Positions 1 through 15,284 of a stretch of DNA of 64,000 nt are shown piece after piece; positions within the stretch are counted from its first letter, which is position 1, and each line of letters starts with the position of its first letter. Position numbers and translations under genes: made by a program. The notes beneath the pieces were generated by a model. That model was not told the DNA's origin. It saw only the letters and a list, made by a program, of their open reading frames with translations, and did not search any database. This DNA is from Sympetrum striolatum (taxonomy: Eukaryota; Arthropoda; Insecta; Odonata; Libellulidae): the NCBI GenBank assembly GCA_947579665.1, contig OX388349.1, positions 68,142,841-68,206,840 of the forward strand, read 5' to 3'.

Positions 1-2270
1 GGTGAGTTTTTGACGGAGAAAATGTGCTTATGAGAATTTTCATTATAAAATAGCTACACATTTTTTAAAACGATTTCCAAATAGAGAGGGTAAATATTTT
101 CCAGAGAGGGCAGACGTAACTCAGAGAGAAATATCAAGAAGTAATTTCCATCGAATGTTTCCACAAAATTACTAATTCATGAACATTCCGAGAAGAGGAA
201 ATGACAAGGGAATTCCCAGCGACTTCTCTAAAAACCGTGAGTTTTCAATCAGGGATTTTATGCATGTGAGGGAAAAATTTCATACTGTGAAGAAATCAAA
301 AGGAAAGTCTCTTTGATGTGCGCAAATATAGGAAAAGTTTGTATCAGTCAAAGGTTGATGAAAATACGTGTATGTGAATCGTGGAGAGCGCTTGCCCTCC
401 GAAAGTACGGGATCTGAGCCAATCTCGCCTCCCAATCCGTCAAAAGCCTCAGCGGTATAGCACGGAGTTTAACCCGCCTTACTGGGCGCACGCACTGTAA
501 TGCGATTTCGGGAACGTTATTCCAAGCTGAAGATGAAGTAGTTAACGGAAGGAACACTTTTCACGAGTTTCATTTTTTCTTCTTTTCGAAATTTACTTCG
601 ACCTTAGAACTTTTTATTAGTAGCGAAATCGAGGATCAATTGAAAAATAACCGTTTGATTACTATTTTTGGCAACTTCTAACGGTGAATATTCCCTTCTT
701 TATTTTATAGCCCGTATTCACTCACAGTGACTCTGTAAATTAGGCCGTTTTGACATGAAAAAGTTAAAATTATAGAAGGAAGTTTCCTAATACACCAAAA
801 AGCTTCGATGCATTTAACGAAGATACTTATGGGGGAGAATAAAGTCACGTGAAATATATTATATTCCACGAAAATGGAAACCTTAGTTTTTTGGAAATTA
901 ATAATCACGATCGAGCCCGAAATTACAAATGTCAGAGGATAGCTGTGGCTCCCCTTTTTCAACTGAATTCTCTTTTCCTCCAAAGACCTGGAATAACACG
1001 ATTATTTCTAAAGTGTTAAGAGATAAGAAAACAGATTAGTAGAGAGTACCATGCATAATATTGGTAACGATCACCAGAAAGTACGTGAATTTCATTCTCG
1101 TACTCCATGAAAAAATAAAAGAATATTTGGCTTACGAATCTGAGAGAATGCTGGGAAAGGAGAGAGTAACAATTTTCTTTCCAGTAGAAATCAGAAAAGC
1201 TATTCCGTTAGCAGAGATGTGGAATTCTTAATACATTTTCGAAGAATCTTACTGCTTTTCCTCTGTAGTATGCGATCAAAAAGTGAGACTGAAAACTGTT
1301 TTCTCTGTAGTTCAGTATGTAGTGATTTCACTGACGATTATGGCTTTTCAAAGGAAATAAAAACACAGGGAGCCTTGTAAATGATACTCGTTATATTTGA
1401 AAATTTAAGGAAACAAGGAATTTGGAAATTTTCATCAAGAATATTTTATGACAATATCAATCGAATCATTTCATCTATTTTGTCTGAACTCATTCGCCTA
1501 ATTTCACTAACCTAAATTTCATTAAAATCGAGAGCCTAAGTAGAAGGACTGATTTTTTAAAACTTTTATTCAGATACAGCTCTTAGCCAAAATTTGCGAT
1601 GAACAATAAATCAGTGAGAGATCATCAACGCCTTTGTATAATTGAAATAATCGTATTTATACAGAATGGTGAATTTTTTTTGGAGCAGTATAGAGCGATT
1701 TGTAGTTTGATTGTTTTCCATGAGCTGATTACTTCGCTTTTTCAAAATTTGCTTATCGGAGGAAACAGCAAATTCTCTAAAACCAGTAAAATGGTGTGAA
1801 TAAAAATAATTTCTACACTACTTTGATTTTGATATATTATTGATGTGTAGATTTTATATCATTTTATCGTATTTAATACAATATTGGACAATTCACGAAC
1901 AATAAAGACTATAATCTTTATATTATACGTTTCAATTGCTTCAAAACTGAGACTGAGAAAATATCTGGCCCAGATTATCGTCCAAAACCAATTTATATCA
2001 TTATAACCATTAAAATTCGGAGGTAATCGTCTACTAAAATAAACATTCAGAACTAACAAATAGTAAAAAGTAAAAAGTAAAAAGCGTAATTGTAATTTAA
2101 CTCATTATATGGTAAATATACTCATCAAGAGGTAGGCTTCTAATAAATTAATTGCTATGTCTTTTTAATGTAATATGTAGTCCGTAATTTAAGCCCAAAA
2201 TGAACTATCAGAACTACGGAAACGAAAATACAAAACAGTAGTCGAGCATTTTTTGATGCCCAAAGAAATG
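1..2270. other. AT-rich spacer, nothing recognised
   Basis: No open reading frame here resembles a known protein and no transposon terminus stands out. The only regular structure is a short run of a 7-mer, GTAAAAA, near 2058-2083. The stretch is best read as intergenic or intronic DNA. Confidence 0.6.
2058..2083 (+). repeat. (GTAAAAA)n short tandem repeat
   Basis: About three and a half head-to-tail copies of GTAAAAA are directly visible. It is a simple repeat with no inferred function. Confidence 0.8.
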
Positions 2271-2900
2271 CCTATCCGCAGCTGCTTTAATCCCGTTAGA
2301 GTATTCCGTCACGGGTCCCATCCATTTCATTTCGGAGAGCTCCCGTCGTAAAATTTTATCTCCGAGCGCGGGACATCAAAGTGACGTCACCAATTACGGA
2401 TGCAGATGATTCGATAAATGTATAAATATTAACTCACTCTTCCTCGAGGGAGAGGATATTTCTGGAGGTGAATGGCATGCGAAGTAGCTTTCCTTCGCTG
2501 ACGGTGTTATTTTCCAATTGAAATCGGGGCAGCGGGCGGCGGGAGCGCGATAACGGGCCGATCACGTCAACCGCAGAGTATTCAGTACTTCAGGCTCTCT
2601 CTCCTTTCCGATCTTATTAAAACCCATTCATCACTTCAACCGGGAGCGATTTACGAGCTTCATATTCGGTTTCGGAATCCGTTTCGAGGAAAGGGCTAAA
2701 AAAATGAAGTACAGGTATCGCGAGAGATAAACCGATATTTGTTTAGTGGGACGTGGCTCGTGTCATTTTGGGAGGAAAGAGAGACGGGGTGAATTACGAT
2801 TTTTTACGAGGAGATGAATACAGTGATAGTGATGCCGTGACCCGGAATGCTACCGTCTTCCCAACGCAAGGTTCAATTGGCTAGCTGATGTGAGTAATGG
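2271..2900. other. GC-richer island with a palindromic CRE-like site
   Basis: This block is clearly richer in G, C and CpG than its surroundings and has no long ORF. At 2391-2400 it holds GTGACGTCAC, a palindrome containing the full CREB/ATF octamer TGACGTCA. It could be a conserved regulatory element or an untranslated exon; the sequence alone does not decide between them. Confidence 0.4.
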
Positions 2901-4027
2901 TTGCATTCTCCTTCAAGTATGTTCTGTTGCTCAATCGTTAGATGCTTTAGAATAATAGTAGTAATAATGATAATTAAAGGACTTAATTAGGGCAAGATTG
3001 AGACTAGAAAGTATCATTTTACATGTAACCCTTCGTCGTATGAGAAATGAATGGAAATAGATAGCTTGCAAAAGTACAAAGAAGAAAACTACTATACTGA
3101 TTAATAAACCTAAGCTAAGAGCTTAGGAAAAATTTCCACTGCAGGAAACCATTCCACACACTCAGTAGAAGGGGAGTGTGAAAAATCTGCGAAGCCTATG
3201 GATAGATAGCTAAATTTGATGATGAAAGTAGGGTAAAAGAGTTATAAAAGTCAAGAAGAAAAATTGATAGAGGTATACAAAAAAGAATGAACAAGTGTGA
3301 CATATTTACATAAAAATTAGTATCTCACAAACAGAAACTAATTTCGAGATGAGTTTGTCATTATATAATTGGAGTGAAAAAATGTGAAGACTTTTACTGG
3401 AGATTAGTAATCCTACCCCAAAAATATTTATAAAAACTGTATTACGCATAGTGTATAATATTTATGCACAGTGAATAAGGGTAAGTGAACATGACGTAAG
3501 TGACAGAGAATATACCCTCGATCTCCGTCATTATGTGGAGTACGCCCTAAGCTGAATACGTTATCACGCGAAAAAGTCTTACTCCGTTTTTTGGGAAGCA
3601 TTAGAATAGGAAGATTAGGTATCGATACCTGGCTGGTAGAGCCGAACACCATACAGTTGGTTGATTTAAGCAAACGTGAGAAAAATATTATAACATAAAT
3701 GTTACTTATATTATAAAAAAATGGTATAGTAGGATGATTATTGCCGTGGAAGAGACAGTAATAGTGATGCGGTTAAAAACCACTGCCTTTCAGAAATTTT
3801 CAGTGGATTTATATATATTCTTTACATCCATCTGTTGAATAAAATGTACCAGTTTATGAAAGTTGAAAATCCACTAAAATTCCGCAAAAAGAATTTTTTT
3901 GTCGTTTCGCAATTGACAGCGTGTTGAATGTGGAGTAATTATTTGAGAATTTACCAATTACCGAATTACCATATAGCGCATAAAAATTTTAATAGCATTG
4001 TTAAAAGTGCCTCAAGAGGTAATTTCG
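2901..4027. other. AT-rich spacer, nothing recognised
   Basis: Only short, stop-interrupted reading frames and no repeat boundary that I can support. The 81-codon frame at 3428-3673 on the minus strand has no recognisable motif. Confidence 0.5.
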
Positions 4028-4105
4028 TAACATTGCCACCAGAAAACGAACCCTTTCACCAATGCTAAACGCGCTGCCCACTTGGCTACCCGCGACCCCT
4101 CTAGT
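4028..4105 (-). repeat. tRNA-derived SINE head (degenerate)
   Basis: Read on the minus strand, the block starts with TAGCCAAGTGGGCAGCGCG, close to a tRNA A box, followed about 30 bases later by AAGGGTTCG, a decayed B box. The order and spacing are those of a tRNA-derived SINE promoter. The acceptor stem and the second half of the B box are not preserved, so a functional tRNA gene is unlikely. Confidence 0.5.
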
Positions 4106-6840
4106 AGTCATGCAAAAACGTCGAGGGATTAACTATTACGGATAAATTATATAAAAAAGAGTCGGAAACGCTTTCTAAACGAAAACTACTTCGATAATCA
4201 AAAGGCAATATGTTTTTAATGAAAAATCAACGGAATGACGAAGACTTTGCCATTCTATTCGACTTACGATAGGAATCTACACCAACAACAAAAAGAATAA
4301 GATTGTTCTATTATTTTAATCAAGTAATCTGTTAAGCTCGATCTTTGACAAGGTTCTAAGATGATATTTGTCAGGTACGATCTAAGAAAAACAATAGTCT
4401 GTCTATATTAATTTAAAACATTTTTATGAAATGGAAACCTGTATGAGTGGTGGAAACTGCGTAGAGCAGTAGTTGTGTGACTAATTCCCTTTGCAATAGT
4501 AAAGTTTTGTACATAAACGCCTGCTAATTTCGACCTTATCATCTTTATGCTCATTTTATCGATTATGAAGTAATCCGGATGAGTCTAATTTACAAGGTGC
4601 TTTGTCTGAGGAGGAAAACGACGCTGAAACGCCTTTGGAAATTCTCCGGATTTCCTGATACGAGCTAATTCTGCGGCTTGATTAGTACGTCAGAGGGTAA
4701 TGCTGGGTACGTGACGTAAGACATCTAAACTTTCATTCGCCTTTATTATGTGGATAAGAGAAACTGTGAGATAAATTACAGCAGTTTTGAAATATTTTTT
4801 AACATCACAATCTCTGTCTATTTAAACGTATATCCTTGAAGTTTTGGTTAATTTGTTGGCTTAGTAAAACAAATACTAAGATCTAGTCTTTTTATATCGT
4901 CAATTACTTGGAGATAGCTTTAAAGAATGTTCAATCATATGCCATACGAAATTATGTTGGAATAGAATTAATGTATGTTACTGCGTTTAAGCAAATCAGA
5001 AAATATTCATTTTTAGACGCAACATTTTCTAAATCATTTATAGCGTAATATTTTAGGGGAAAATTTGAATTATACTGACTTGTAAGATTTTCAATATTAA
5101 TTATATACTTTTCAAATTTTATTATGTACATACTAATCACGAAAAAAGAAAAATAAAAGTAAATCATGATAACTAGAAAGAAATAGAAATTTTTCATAGT
5201 ATTCTACTTTGAAATTCAGTCCGTAATCCTAAAAAGACAAACTTTCCAAGGAGCAGATATGAATATATTATTTTTCAATAGACAAATCGATTTCAATTTA
5301 TTACAGCTGAACCAAAATAATTATAATCACCACTAGCAAACTATGCCTTTACAGTAAGTTGTATTTTTGCACATGGAATTGAAGAGTGACAATATGTCTC
5401 TGCCATCTCAATAAAATAATTCGCAATGCTATGAACTCGATAAAAATATAAAATATTAATTTTTACATCCGAGGATGCGAAATGCGAGAAGTTAAAGTTA
5501 AAATAATTGAAGAAGTGAGCATTTCAGAAAATAAAATTAGCAGGAAAAAATTCCACTGAAAAACAGGTTTCGATGATATTTTCCTATGCTACAGTTAATA
5601 ATGTACTAGCAACTTCAAAGAATTAATTTAATTTGAGAACTCATTCATGATTAATCACGATTGTTATTCCGTTGATAATTGAGAAAACAGCGAGTGAGCA
5701 TAATTATATGTAAATGTTATCAATGGTGACTATTTTGAGAGGATTGAGTTCAGTTATCTAAATTCATTAGTCTGCAAAGAAACAACTCAACGATTTCTTA
5801 TGATATTCATGGAACTAATTGACTAATTTCTCGAGTTAATTAAAAAAATTGGGAAATATCACAGGAATAGAAATTCAAGTATAATTATAAACAGAAATTC
5901 GTAAGTAATCAGTTATCACCAAAAGTTTTTGATTATATATTCGAAAAGGATCTCATTGCATTAACCACTCAGCGAGTTCATCGCCATATCTTTGTTTAGA
6001 CCATACCATTTGGTCAGAAAATATATAAAAAGCTCTTTTTCAAATCAAAGGAAGCGTAATTAGGAAATCGTGTTCTTACAATAGAATTACAGTGGAACTC
6101 ATTGGCTTCAGTACAGTGAGATTCCAACCATTTCATTCCCATCAAATTAAATTGAAAATCACATGCTGTCGTAAAAAAGTCAGAAACCTACGTAAGTAAC
6201 CTAAATTTCCTATGCTTGAAAAATCTCTATTACTGTGTGTACTTAAGATAGTGTTAATAATTTAAACAAAAAGTTAAAAAGAGCGTAAAATATTTTCTTA
6301 TGAAATTGATTTACGGGAAGATTTCTCTTCCTAAATTAGGAAATTAGACTGAAGTAAAGTTGAAATTGCGGGGACTGTTTAGAATTATAGCCGGTTTAAG
6401 GAGAACTTATTAATAGAATTCACACATTAATAATTACCGTAGAAATACATAGATTTAATTCATATGTATACCCCTTCAATTATCAATTTTTAATTAGGTA
6501 TATATCTCTTCTTCTTATCCTTCAGTAGCATTTTATTTTCACTTCTTTTTAATCACGAAATATTTTTATGAGCAAATGATCCACGGTAATTTTTTATGAG
6601 AAATGGTAATATATTTGCTTAAGGTTGTTGACTTTTGATTCTCTGTATTAATTTAAGATTAGTATCAAGGAAGAATAGAAAAGGTATAAAAATTACATCA
6701 TTTTTCACATTATTTTATGCTTGGCAATATAATGCTGATGAGGAACCTGAATTTAATTATGAAATGAGATGGCAGTGTTAAAAATCTTCTTTTTGTGACT
6801 GAATTACCAAAAATTTATTACGTTTCGTAGCACCGTCAGA
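4106..6840. other. AT-rich spacer, nothing recognised
   Basis: Very AT-rich with no ORF above 81 codons and no clear terminal repeats. Possibly intron or old decayed repeats. Confidence 0.5.
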
Positions 6841-7760
6841 AAATAGCGATAGATTCAATTGGAAAAATGATTACTGCAAAGGGAAACGGGAACGCACGTC
6901 TCGCGAAAACAAGAATTGGAAGCTCTATCACAAGCACCTCCGAAGAACTTCGATTAATAAAGGATCAGCAGTTTTCCGTGCTCTAGAGAACGTGCTGACC
7001 GGGCACGTCTTTCCGACACGCAAAAAAGGGAATCTCGCGTAAGATCACGTAAAACTATTTCCCGAAGCGGAAAGTGGGCTAATGATAAATCTGTTAACTA
7101 ACTTCCCTCCGGAAAACTGCATCGGACAAACGGAGCGATATTTCGAAAAAGGATTTTACCTCCATTTCCCGGGGAAACAATTCCCCTAGTTACCTTTGAG
7201 AGATGGAAAGAATGTAATCACCTCCACGAGAATTACTGTCCGTTCTCACAGTCTTCGGGAGATCACTCGAGTCTCGGTGAAAATCCCAGTTTTCGTCGGC
7301 GGGAGAACAAGGCCAATACGCCCTTAAACACCTCCCAATTACGGGCTTGTTCCTGCCGGGGCGTGTAAAACCAACGACGCTTCTTTCGCAGCATTTCTCC
7401 ACTCGGAATGACAAATGAAAAACAAGAGATACACCGCGAGCGCTCTTTTATTTTTGTGAATCTCATCTCGGATGGGCTATCAAGAACGATGACATGGTCT
7501 CGGAAGGTAGTAAGCCAAGATGGAGATTCTCTCTCTTGTTTCTCCCACGTGCATCTCGGAACTGACTCACACCACGTGATTGAAACGAATGAGTGACGTC
7601 CCTTCACAAAACGTCAGAAGATGGGAGGAAGGGGTGCTTGGAAAGGAAACGGAACGTGTAGGAATCCCTTATCTCTTTTTTTCTGAGGGACCATAAGAGA
7701 TGGACAGGATGGCAAACAATGACTACGAGGTGAGAGAATACAACGGGAGGGAGAAAAAGA
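6841..7760. other. GC-richer island, no recognisable product
   Basis: Higher GC than its flanks, with overlapping short frames on both strands (a 114-codon minus-strand frame at 7263-7607 is the longest). The frames show no domain motif and a composition typical of random GC-richer sequence, so I do not call a gene. It may be conserved non-coding DNA. Confidence 0.35.
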
Positions 7761-10700
7761 AAGATCAAATGAGAAATGACGTAGAAGAATTAAACGAAGT
7801 AAATAAGAAAGAAAAAAATTACGAGTGAAGAAAATTGAAAAGAGAAACGTTTAGATTTTCTTGCCATACATCGAGGTTGGAATAAAAATAAATTTTAATA
7901 AATGTTAAACGTCTAACCTCTGCTAACCTTTAACCTCTTTGACAAATTATGCGTATTTATTATTTTAAATATTATATATATTTATAGCTAAATTCTCGAA
8001 AGATATTTAAAAGTTACCCACCCACTCTGTAGAAGGTATAATAAATTTCAGGTCTTTCTTACTAGTATTCCTGCTCATTTTTACTACTAAGACATGCACC
8101 AGCTGAAAAATTCGCTTACCCACGAATATTTATTCTTATCCTATTTCAATTAAATTTTCAATTTCGTCACTAGAACTATTTTGTCCATATAAATACTATT
8201 TTAACACCCATTGTGGTACCCCAATTTTTGATTCTTTTGGCTTAGTAAGATGTAGCACAACAAATTTCATTGAACCAATTTATTCTACGAATTTTGAACA
8301 AATCATATTAATTTTTGAGCAATTATGCGCATCTAAATTACATCATACATCTTCTACTATACCTTTGCTATGATAAGGTGATATATTATGCAGTTATGCA
8401 GTATACGTTAGGTAAATCTTAAGTTTTACCCCCGCTGATGTTAGCTTCTCTGAAAATCGCATCTCATTGCGAGAACACGAAAATCAAAGGGCGGTTCAAG
8501 GGTTATATCTTTATTATGATATTACTGTACATAAAAAGTGGCTCACAAGCTTAATAATAAACATAAAAATATACTGTACACACTTTGGTTACCGTCCAGC
8601 TTTTATGCCCATTATGTTTATGGAAGTACATATTATTCCTTTAGATTGATCAGACCTCAACATTTTAAGTTTATCTATTAAAGGTTTCCAGGATTTTAAG
8701 TCTGGTTTAATTAAAATAAATATTTTTTCCTTTTCATCTCTCCCTTGGTGCAGTCTCTCATCATATAGTTCTACATAATATTACGGTTCCTTTTTTCTTC
8801 TCCGTAAATATCCTTTTCTCTTATATTGGAAACCTATCACGCCCATACAGCTGAATTGTACTACTAACATAATGAATTATTAGTCTTTTACATAATTTAA
8901 GACATAACGACCTGAATTTTATAACACGATGTTAATTGTAACAAAAAGAGGTGATTAAAATATATGTACAGCAGTATTCCAAAATAGCACATTAGTAATC
9001 TTCTACCTCTCAAGATGATAGCTTGAAATTCGTATGAAGGTATTCTCAGAAAGGCGCTATTCCCAGATCTTCTTTTATTTCCAAGAACTGTTCTCAACGC
9101 ACCGTCGTATCACCTACATAAGGGCTTAAGAAACGATTTAAACCTCTATTTTCATAACAACAGTGTTCATTTTTCCCCTTTTCCTCAAGCATATCATTTA
9201 ATACTGCAACCTAATTTAACCTACGATCATCACTCATTTTTGTGTCTCTGCGCAGGTATTCATAATATTATTCCGTATCTTATTACTACTTTATCCAAAA
9301 AATCATCTCTCTCTTCTAAGATTTTTCCTTGATATCTCTCATCACGGACGAGATTTTCTCATATTTTCTTCTCAAATTCCTAAACTTACTTTGTCAGCTC
9401 CATCTTTCTGAGGAATTCCGTTTCATCAAACTACCCGTAACTTTGTCTTCTAATTCGTCCCATCTCATCTTCTAATGTCTTACACATTTTTCTGACACAA
9501 TTCCAAACCATTGATTTGCCTTTCTTCTTTCCCTCGATCACTATATGTGTCCTCAAGGATGATAGATTTGTCTTCCGTTTTTAATTTGCAATTTATGTAT
9601 TTATTTATTTATTTAATTGTCATCTATACAAAGATTTATGTAATCATCATATAATAATACTAGGGGGTTTAAATTCCACACAGAGTGAACACTATACATA
9701 GGATATTCTTATTATTCTCCACTTGATATTGACAACCACCTGGCATATTGCTTAATGTCTTTCTATATAAGGTATAAACAAAAAATCTATGCTCTCATTG
9801 ATGTTTATCATAAATCAGTATTAAAGAAATTCATTTCAATCTCAGTGTTTGGCTCATTATATTTATTGAAAGATAACATCTATGTTACATAATTTCAAAG
9901 AGAGTTAAAATTAAGCTATGAATAATAAAAAATAAATTAATAAGACTTTCATGTAAAATAAGATGCTGGATAAGAATTTTTAATTAGGTTTTGTATTAGG
10001 TAGAATTAGATGAAAATATGTGTCAGCTTTCAGACTCCCTACTTTCCTGTTACAATAACTTGATGAAAGGTATATTTTTAATTATTATTTTATTAAATAA
10101 AACAAAAAATGTACCTTTCATTTACTTTTTCCTGAGTTTTGTTAACAGTAGAGGTGATGTGAAAATTACTGGGATAAAAGTTAGTAATAGATCTCAAAAT
10201 GGCTCAGGTCATTCGTGACCTTTTTTTGACTCATAGAAAGCGACGATAATTGTCTGAAAGATAGAGGAAGAGTAATTGTGTTAACCGCACGGAAGTGAAA
10301 GTAATGTTGTCCAGAAGGGATCGAGTAGTAAAAACTCGGGTGGCAAAATAGCTCTTGGTTTCTACTTGTGTATGGAATATCATTTTCCAAGTTTCATTGG
10401 CAAATTTATTCTTGTTTGTTCTGGACGTAACTCGTCATAAAGCATAAGTTAGGTAATCAAATATACATTTTTCTCTACCAGCAACCAAATCACAAATGTT
10501 TAATATTCATCACCAAGTTTTGATTGCAGGCATGCAAAAAACACTTATTAATTTATGAATAAATAGGTATGGGTTGGAGTAATTTTTGGTACTCTCAATA
10601 AACATGCTGTGTGTTTAATCTATTATTGTATGTATGCATATACGTACTAGGTACGTGAACGTATTTATGTGGTAAGGATTAATCTCATTGAACACTACGA

Positions 10701-10930
10701 AAATGTTAACTTGTAGAGTCATTGCTCTTTACTATGGTGTACTTGTTCCGCTTATATTAATCTGGTTTGGTTATGAAATGAAGGGCAAATTACCTCAATC
10801 CTCATCTTGCCTACTTTCCGTATCCTCCTCTACGAAGCTTTTTTGTTTTTAATGATGTAGGGGATGAGGTAAAAACCAGTCTTAAGGTTTAAGAACAGGA
10901 CAGAGAACAACCCTTCCCATCTCTTCCTGA
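7761..10930. other. AT-rich spacer with a TTTA microsatellite
   Basis: No gene seen. A short run of TTTA units lies at about 9597-9620. The rest is AT-rich with short frames lacking motifs. Confidence 0.5.
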
Positions 10931-12010
10931 AACTTTTGTGTCTACAACTCAGAATTCAAACCGATGCGATCTTCGAGAAATGTCTTACGTTTCTCTCTCG
11001 AAAAAATTATTTCCGACCATTATGTGAATCGCAGACAGAACGCATTCACGTTTCCGACAATCGCATCGGATTCAATGTTTTCAAATCGCGCTCAAGAGTC
11101 CCCGAAACAAAACCTTCCGGAAAAGAGAAAGAAAATGAAAATAATAAGGCGAGGAGGAAGCTAGTCTCCCGTATCGGAATGACTTCTGATCCTATATTTA
11201 GGGCACCGACTCGCACTTTACAAAGTAGGAATAAAAGTGAAGAACTTTTTGAAAAGGCAGGGAAAGGAAGTAGTGTATATCCAGGAGAATCCTCCACTCG
11301 GAGGAAACTCATGGAGAACTCGCCGTGACATGATGAAAACCTATTATAAAAGATAAGAAAGGGAGGTCGGCACGGCAGCACGGCCAGGAATGAAAAAGGA
11401 ACGCTCTTCCGCGACTTTTAATGAAAACTCACTTCTCCAATCCGTCAGGTTTAGGGAGAGAGCGGGAGAGTACAACGAAAAACGAAATGCACGCACACAC
11501 TCCCACTACGGGAAACTTAAGAACTCGGCAAACGAGAAATTAAACAGTTCGATCTAGTTGCCTAATTTCCCCTCCCTTATTTACAAGGGCCTTTTCTCTC
11601 CGCTGTTTTTCAACCCTCCCGTCGACCTTTTTCAAACCCTTCCCTCCTTGCCCCCAGTGAAATGTTCAAAATTGGATGACGACGTGCCTATGCCTTTGGC
11701 TCCGTAGTAGAAAACTTTCTAGACACCGGACGTGAGCGAGCGAAGAAAGTTGGGCGAGAGGGGCAGATTGGAGAGATCGTAAGAGGGCAAGTGTGGCCGA
11801 GGGATCGACTTACAATTGGGACCCAATTCCCAAAGACGCCTGGAGGCAGGCAGTCCCGCATAGCGCCCCCGTCTTGCATGGTTGCCGACACAGATCCTTC
11901 CCGTACTTTTCTCGCTTCGATTTTGACACGGGTGCCCACACTTAGAGGAGGAAAACCTCGATGAAATGGGCTTAAAATAGGAACAATCGAGGGAAAGATG
12001 CCACTTATAA
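10931..12010. other. GC-richer island, no recognisable product
   Basis: GC and CpG rise in this block. A 130-codon plus-strand frame (10936-11328) and 107- to 111-codon minus-strand frames overlap here, but all are low-complexity Ser/Arg/Lys-rich translations without a domain. I regard them as chance frames in GC-richer sequence. An unannotated exon cannot be excluded without transcript data. Confidence 0.35.
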
Positions 12011-15000
12011 AATTTGGAAACTAATTTCGATGAAAGTTTCAAAATAATTCAGTCTATTTATAGAAAACTACGTATAAATTTACGTTAAAATTAAGGCAAG
12101 CCAGATTCGATTGGTGTGTATTTCTAGAGTGATTACCAAAAACTTCGATATCATGATTTAAATTCGTTTCTACAATTGCACAATACAATCTATAATTTAA
12201 TACATCCTCTAAAAATTGATATTGGTTAGCTATTTACCGAAAGGGTTCCAATTGATACTGAATGAAAGTAACGAACCGCGGTGATACGCCAAGATAATGG
12301 TATTACATTGTTTTGATAAGAAAAGAAGTCTGCCAGAAGTCCAGAATTGAATCTCATGCTCTCAGTGATAACCACCGAAAGGTTTAGATACGTATTGAAA
12401 CTTGCAAGGCAAAATGAGAAATTATGTAATTTTCCTATCTCTTCCCTTCTCCTAAGGAAGAATTCTATTTGCGAAAAACCTCTACGTTCGTGCAGGGCAA
12501 TGATCCTAAGAAAAATATTTTTCAAACGATTCAATTGAGTGTAAGTAAAATTAATTTCACTAAACAGAATCTCTCAGTATGTTCAATTCAAGCCTTCCAA
12601 GTTAATCAGTTTTAATCATTTGCAAACAAAACTTTCAATCTTAATTTTAGATTAAATCCAAATTTCTCAACAAAAATTCTCACGATTTAGAAAACATTTC
12701 GGTATTTTGCTTTATGTTGAATCGCAACAAAAATTATCAATACTTTTCAATTAATATTGCTTCTCTCTACGCAAGGTTACGACGGCAAAGTTATTTTGCA
12801 TTGGCAAGTAGATTATAAGCAACAAACACGGGCATAAACTATCTTTCGCTTTGAGTGTCACCATTTATAAATATATTTTTACCTTAAGAATTATATTACT
12901 TCCAATAACCAAACATATTATAAACTTCACAATTAGATATTGAGTACCACAATAATCATTGCAAGGATTTATATTATACCAAATGAAGTCAAAAAGCCTG
13001 GTATAATTTCTAAAACAGTAACAATTATTGAAAGATACCATCTTCATCTTATGAATAAAAGCATTGCAAAAAATTTGTGCATTAAGAAAAAGAAGTTAAA
13101 CGTATGATAACTTGAAAAATAATTTATCTGGTATCAATGCACTTAAGAATTTTGATAATAGCTATAACTTCATGAAAAAAATACAAGGGAATTTTTATCT
13201 CGTAGACCTTCTTTTATAAATATCAAAAGAAATTATTCACCTACTCATTCATCTATTCAGTTCTTTTACAACATCCACCTGGTAAAGTCTTCATAAAATT
13301 CATTTATTCATTTTCTCTGAATATCGTTCTCTTCCTCGATTTGTATTTTTTCATAGTCTCCCTTCGAAGAGCATGTTTTCCGTGTCAATGGCGAGGAGAT
13401 GCAAAGTTCCGATAGTTGGTAATTTCCTCTGACCCTTTCCCGCCCACATCTCGCTGCATTAACAGGTCGCCCTATATAATCAAACTTGCTTTCTACCGAC
13501 AATCCCTTCGCTTCCCATTTTTCCCCTTTCTCTTAATTTCCCTTCGCCTTGGCAGGAATATTTGGCACGTCCATTTCGATCAACGGTAGGAGTTCACCCG
13601 TATCAGAATCCATTAAGACGGTCACGGGAAATATTAATATTCTCATATTTAAATACAATGAGATTCTAATCTCGATTCAAGGTTTCGAAAGGAAGATGTA
13701 TAATTAACCAAAACATTAAGTATTCAACCATTATCAATATCACCACTCAATAATCACTTAGCATTGGTGAAATCATTGATACGATTTGTTGAATTATTTG
13801 TTTTATTAATTCATTGTTAAGTCATTTTTTGAAAACTGAGTTGTTGATTCAAATGAAGCAGTGAATCAATCTAATCTGTATGCTTTATTTAAGACAGGAA
13901 TTCCTAACTTTTTGCATTCTTCCACACATTTAAATTGGTGGAATGATGATTCGCGGTGCGCTAAACCTCACTTTTATTGGTATCGTTCTCATTTCACATG
14001 GAAAGAAAACAGCATGAGTGGAATGAAGTCAAGACAAGAATGAAGATTTTTTAGGTCTTCCGTTACAGATTCTCTAGAAGAAAAAAAGTTTCAAACAACC
14101 ACTTAACGACCAGCATTCTATTGATGGACGCTAATTATGTATAATGACCCATATCTTACTAGACTAATGGAGATTTAAGGAATGATTATAATCCATCCGT
14201 TATTTTTAAAACTCTGAAGATACCTACATTATTCATAGATGTAATGAATGATATAATGCATGGCACAGATCGAAATAGTTTATGGGAAGAAATTCATTTA
14301 CTTAAATAATCGAAATCTCACCTCTGACTCAGTATCGGCCCTTAAAGACTTGAAGTATGAACTATTGACCCTCCAAAATGAATCCCAGTTCAGCATTAGA
14401 AGTATTAAAAGAACTTATATGCGAGGAATGTTGGAAAACTGATATCCGCTCGCTTCTAGATGTGAGCTACAGATGAAATCTGTGTTTGAAAGGTGATTTG
14501 ATCGGGAGGGCCTCAAGTTTATTCGATGTTAAATTATATTCGGTTTAGGATAAAGATAACGCATTGGTTGATTAATTAATTTTACTCAAGCAACAAGGTA
14601 TCATTAAAAAGTATAAATTTAATATAAAATACTATAGACAATATTCTAATTCCTTTTTAAAGATATTTAATGATTTATTCGCTATTTCTAATAATATGGT
14701 GTTTTACTTATGAACTGTCTATATTAACTAAGTTGTTTTCCTCTTTAGTATTGGATCTTCCACTATAATATAAGTAAATTAACCAGGCGAAGAACAGAAT
14801 TAGGAATAGATTCCGCTTTTACACTTCAAATAAATAGAATTACAAATATACCAGTTTATCACATATATGAGACATGCAGGAAAATTCGTTGGAAACATTT
14901 TTCCAGAAATAAGGGTTTAAATATATTGGTGATGCCATCTACATTTATTGGTAGTAGATGATACAAAAGTGAAGTGAGCAGTCAAATCACTATGGCTGGT

Positions 15001-15280
15001 ATCAGAGCATTATTTTAATTGAATTATTCAATATTCAATTACTGTAACATTCCGTTATGGTATAAATTATCTAGTTACAAATTTATAACTACGGATGTCT
15101 CAAAACTACTGAAAAAAATAGTTTTTGTTTCTGCAGAGATTACAAATGGACTTCGAAGAATCCGTTGAAGGAATTAAATCTCGAAATATATAAAACATTA
15201 AATCGTTTATAGTGCTTCAATCATGAAAATGCACTTCGAAGTTTCATTTATTCTAACTCGGATTAAATCTACGAACATTC
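12011..15280. other. AT-rich spacer, nothing recognised
   Basis: No supportable gene or mobile-element terminus. A mildly GC-richer patch at about 13300-13640 carries no motif I recognise. Confidence 0.5.
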
Positions 15281-15284
15281 TCTA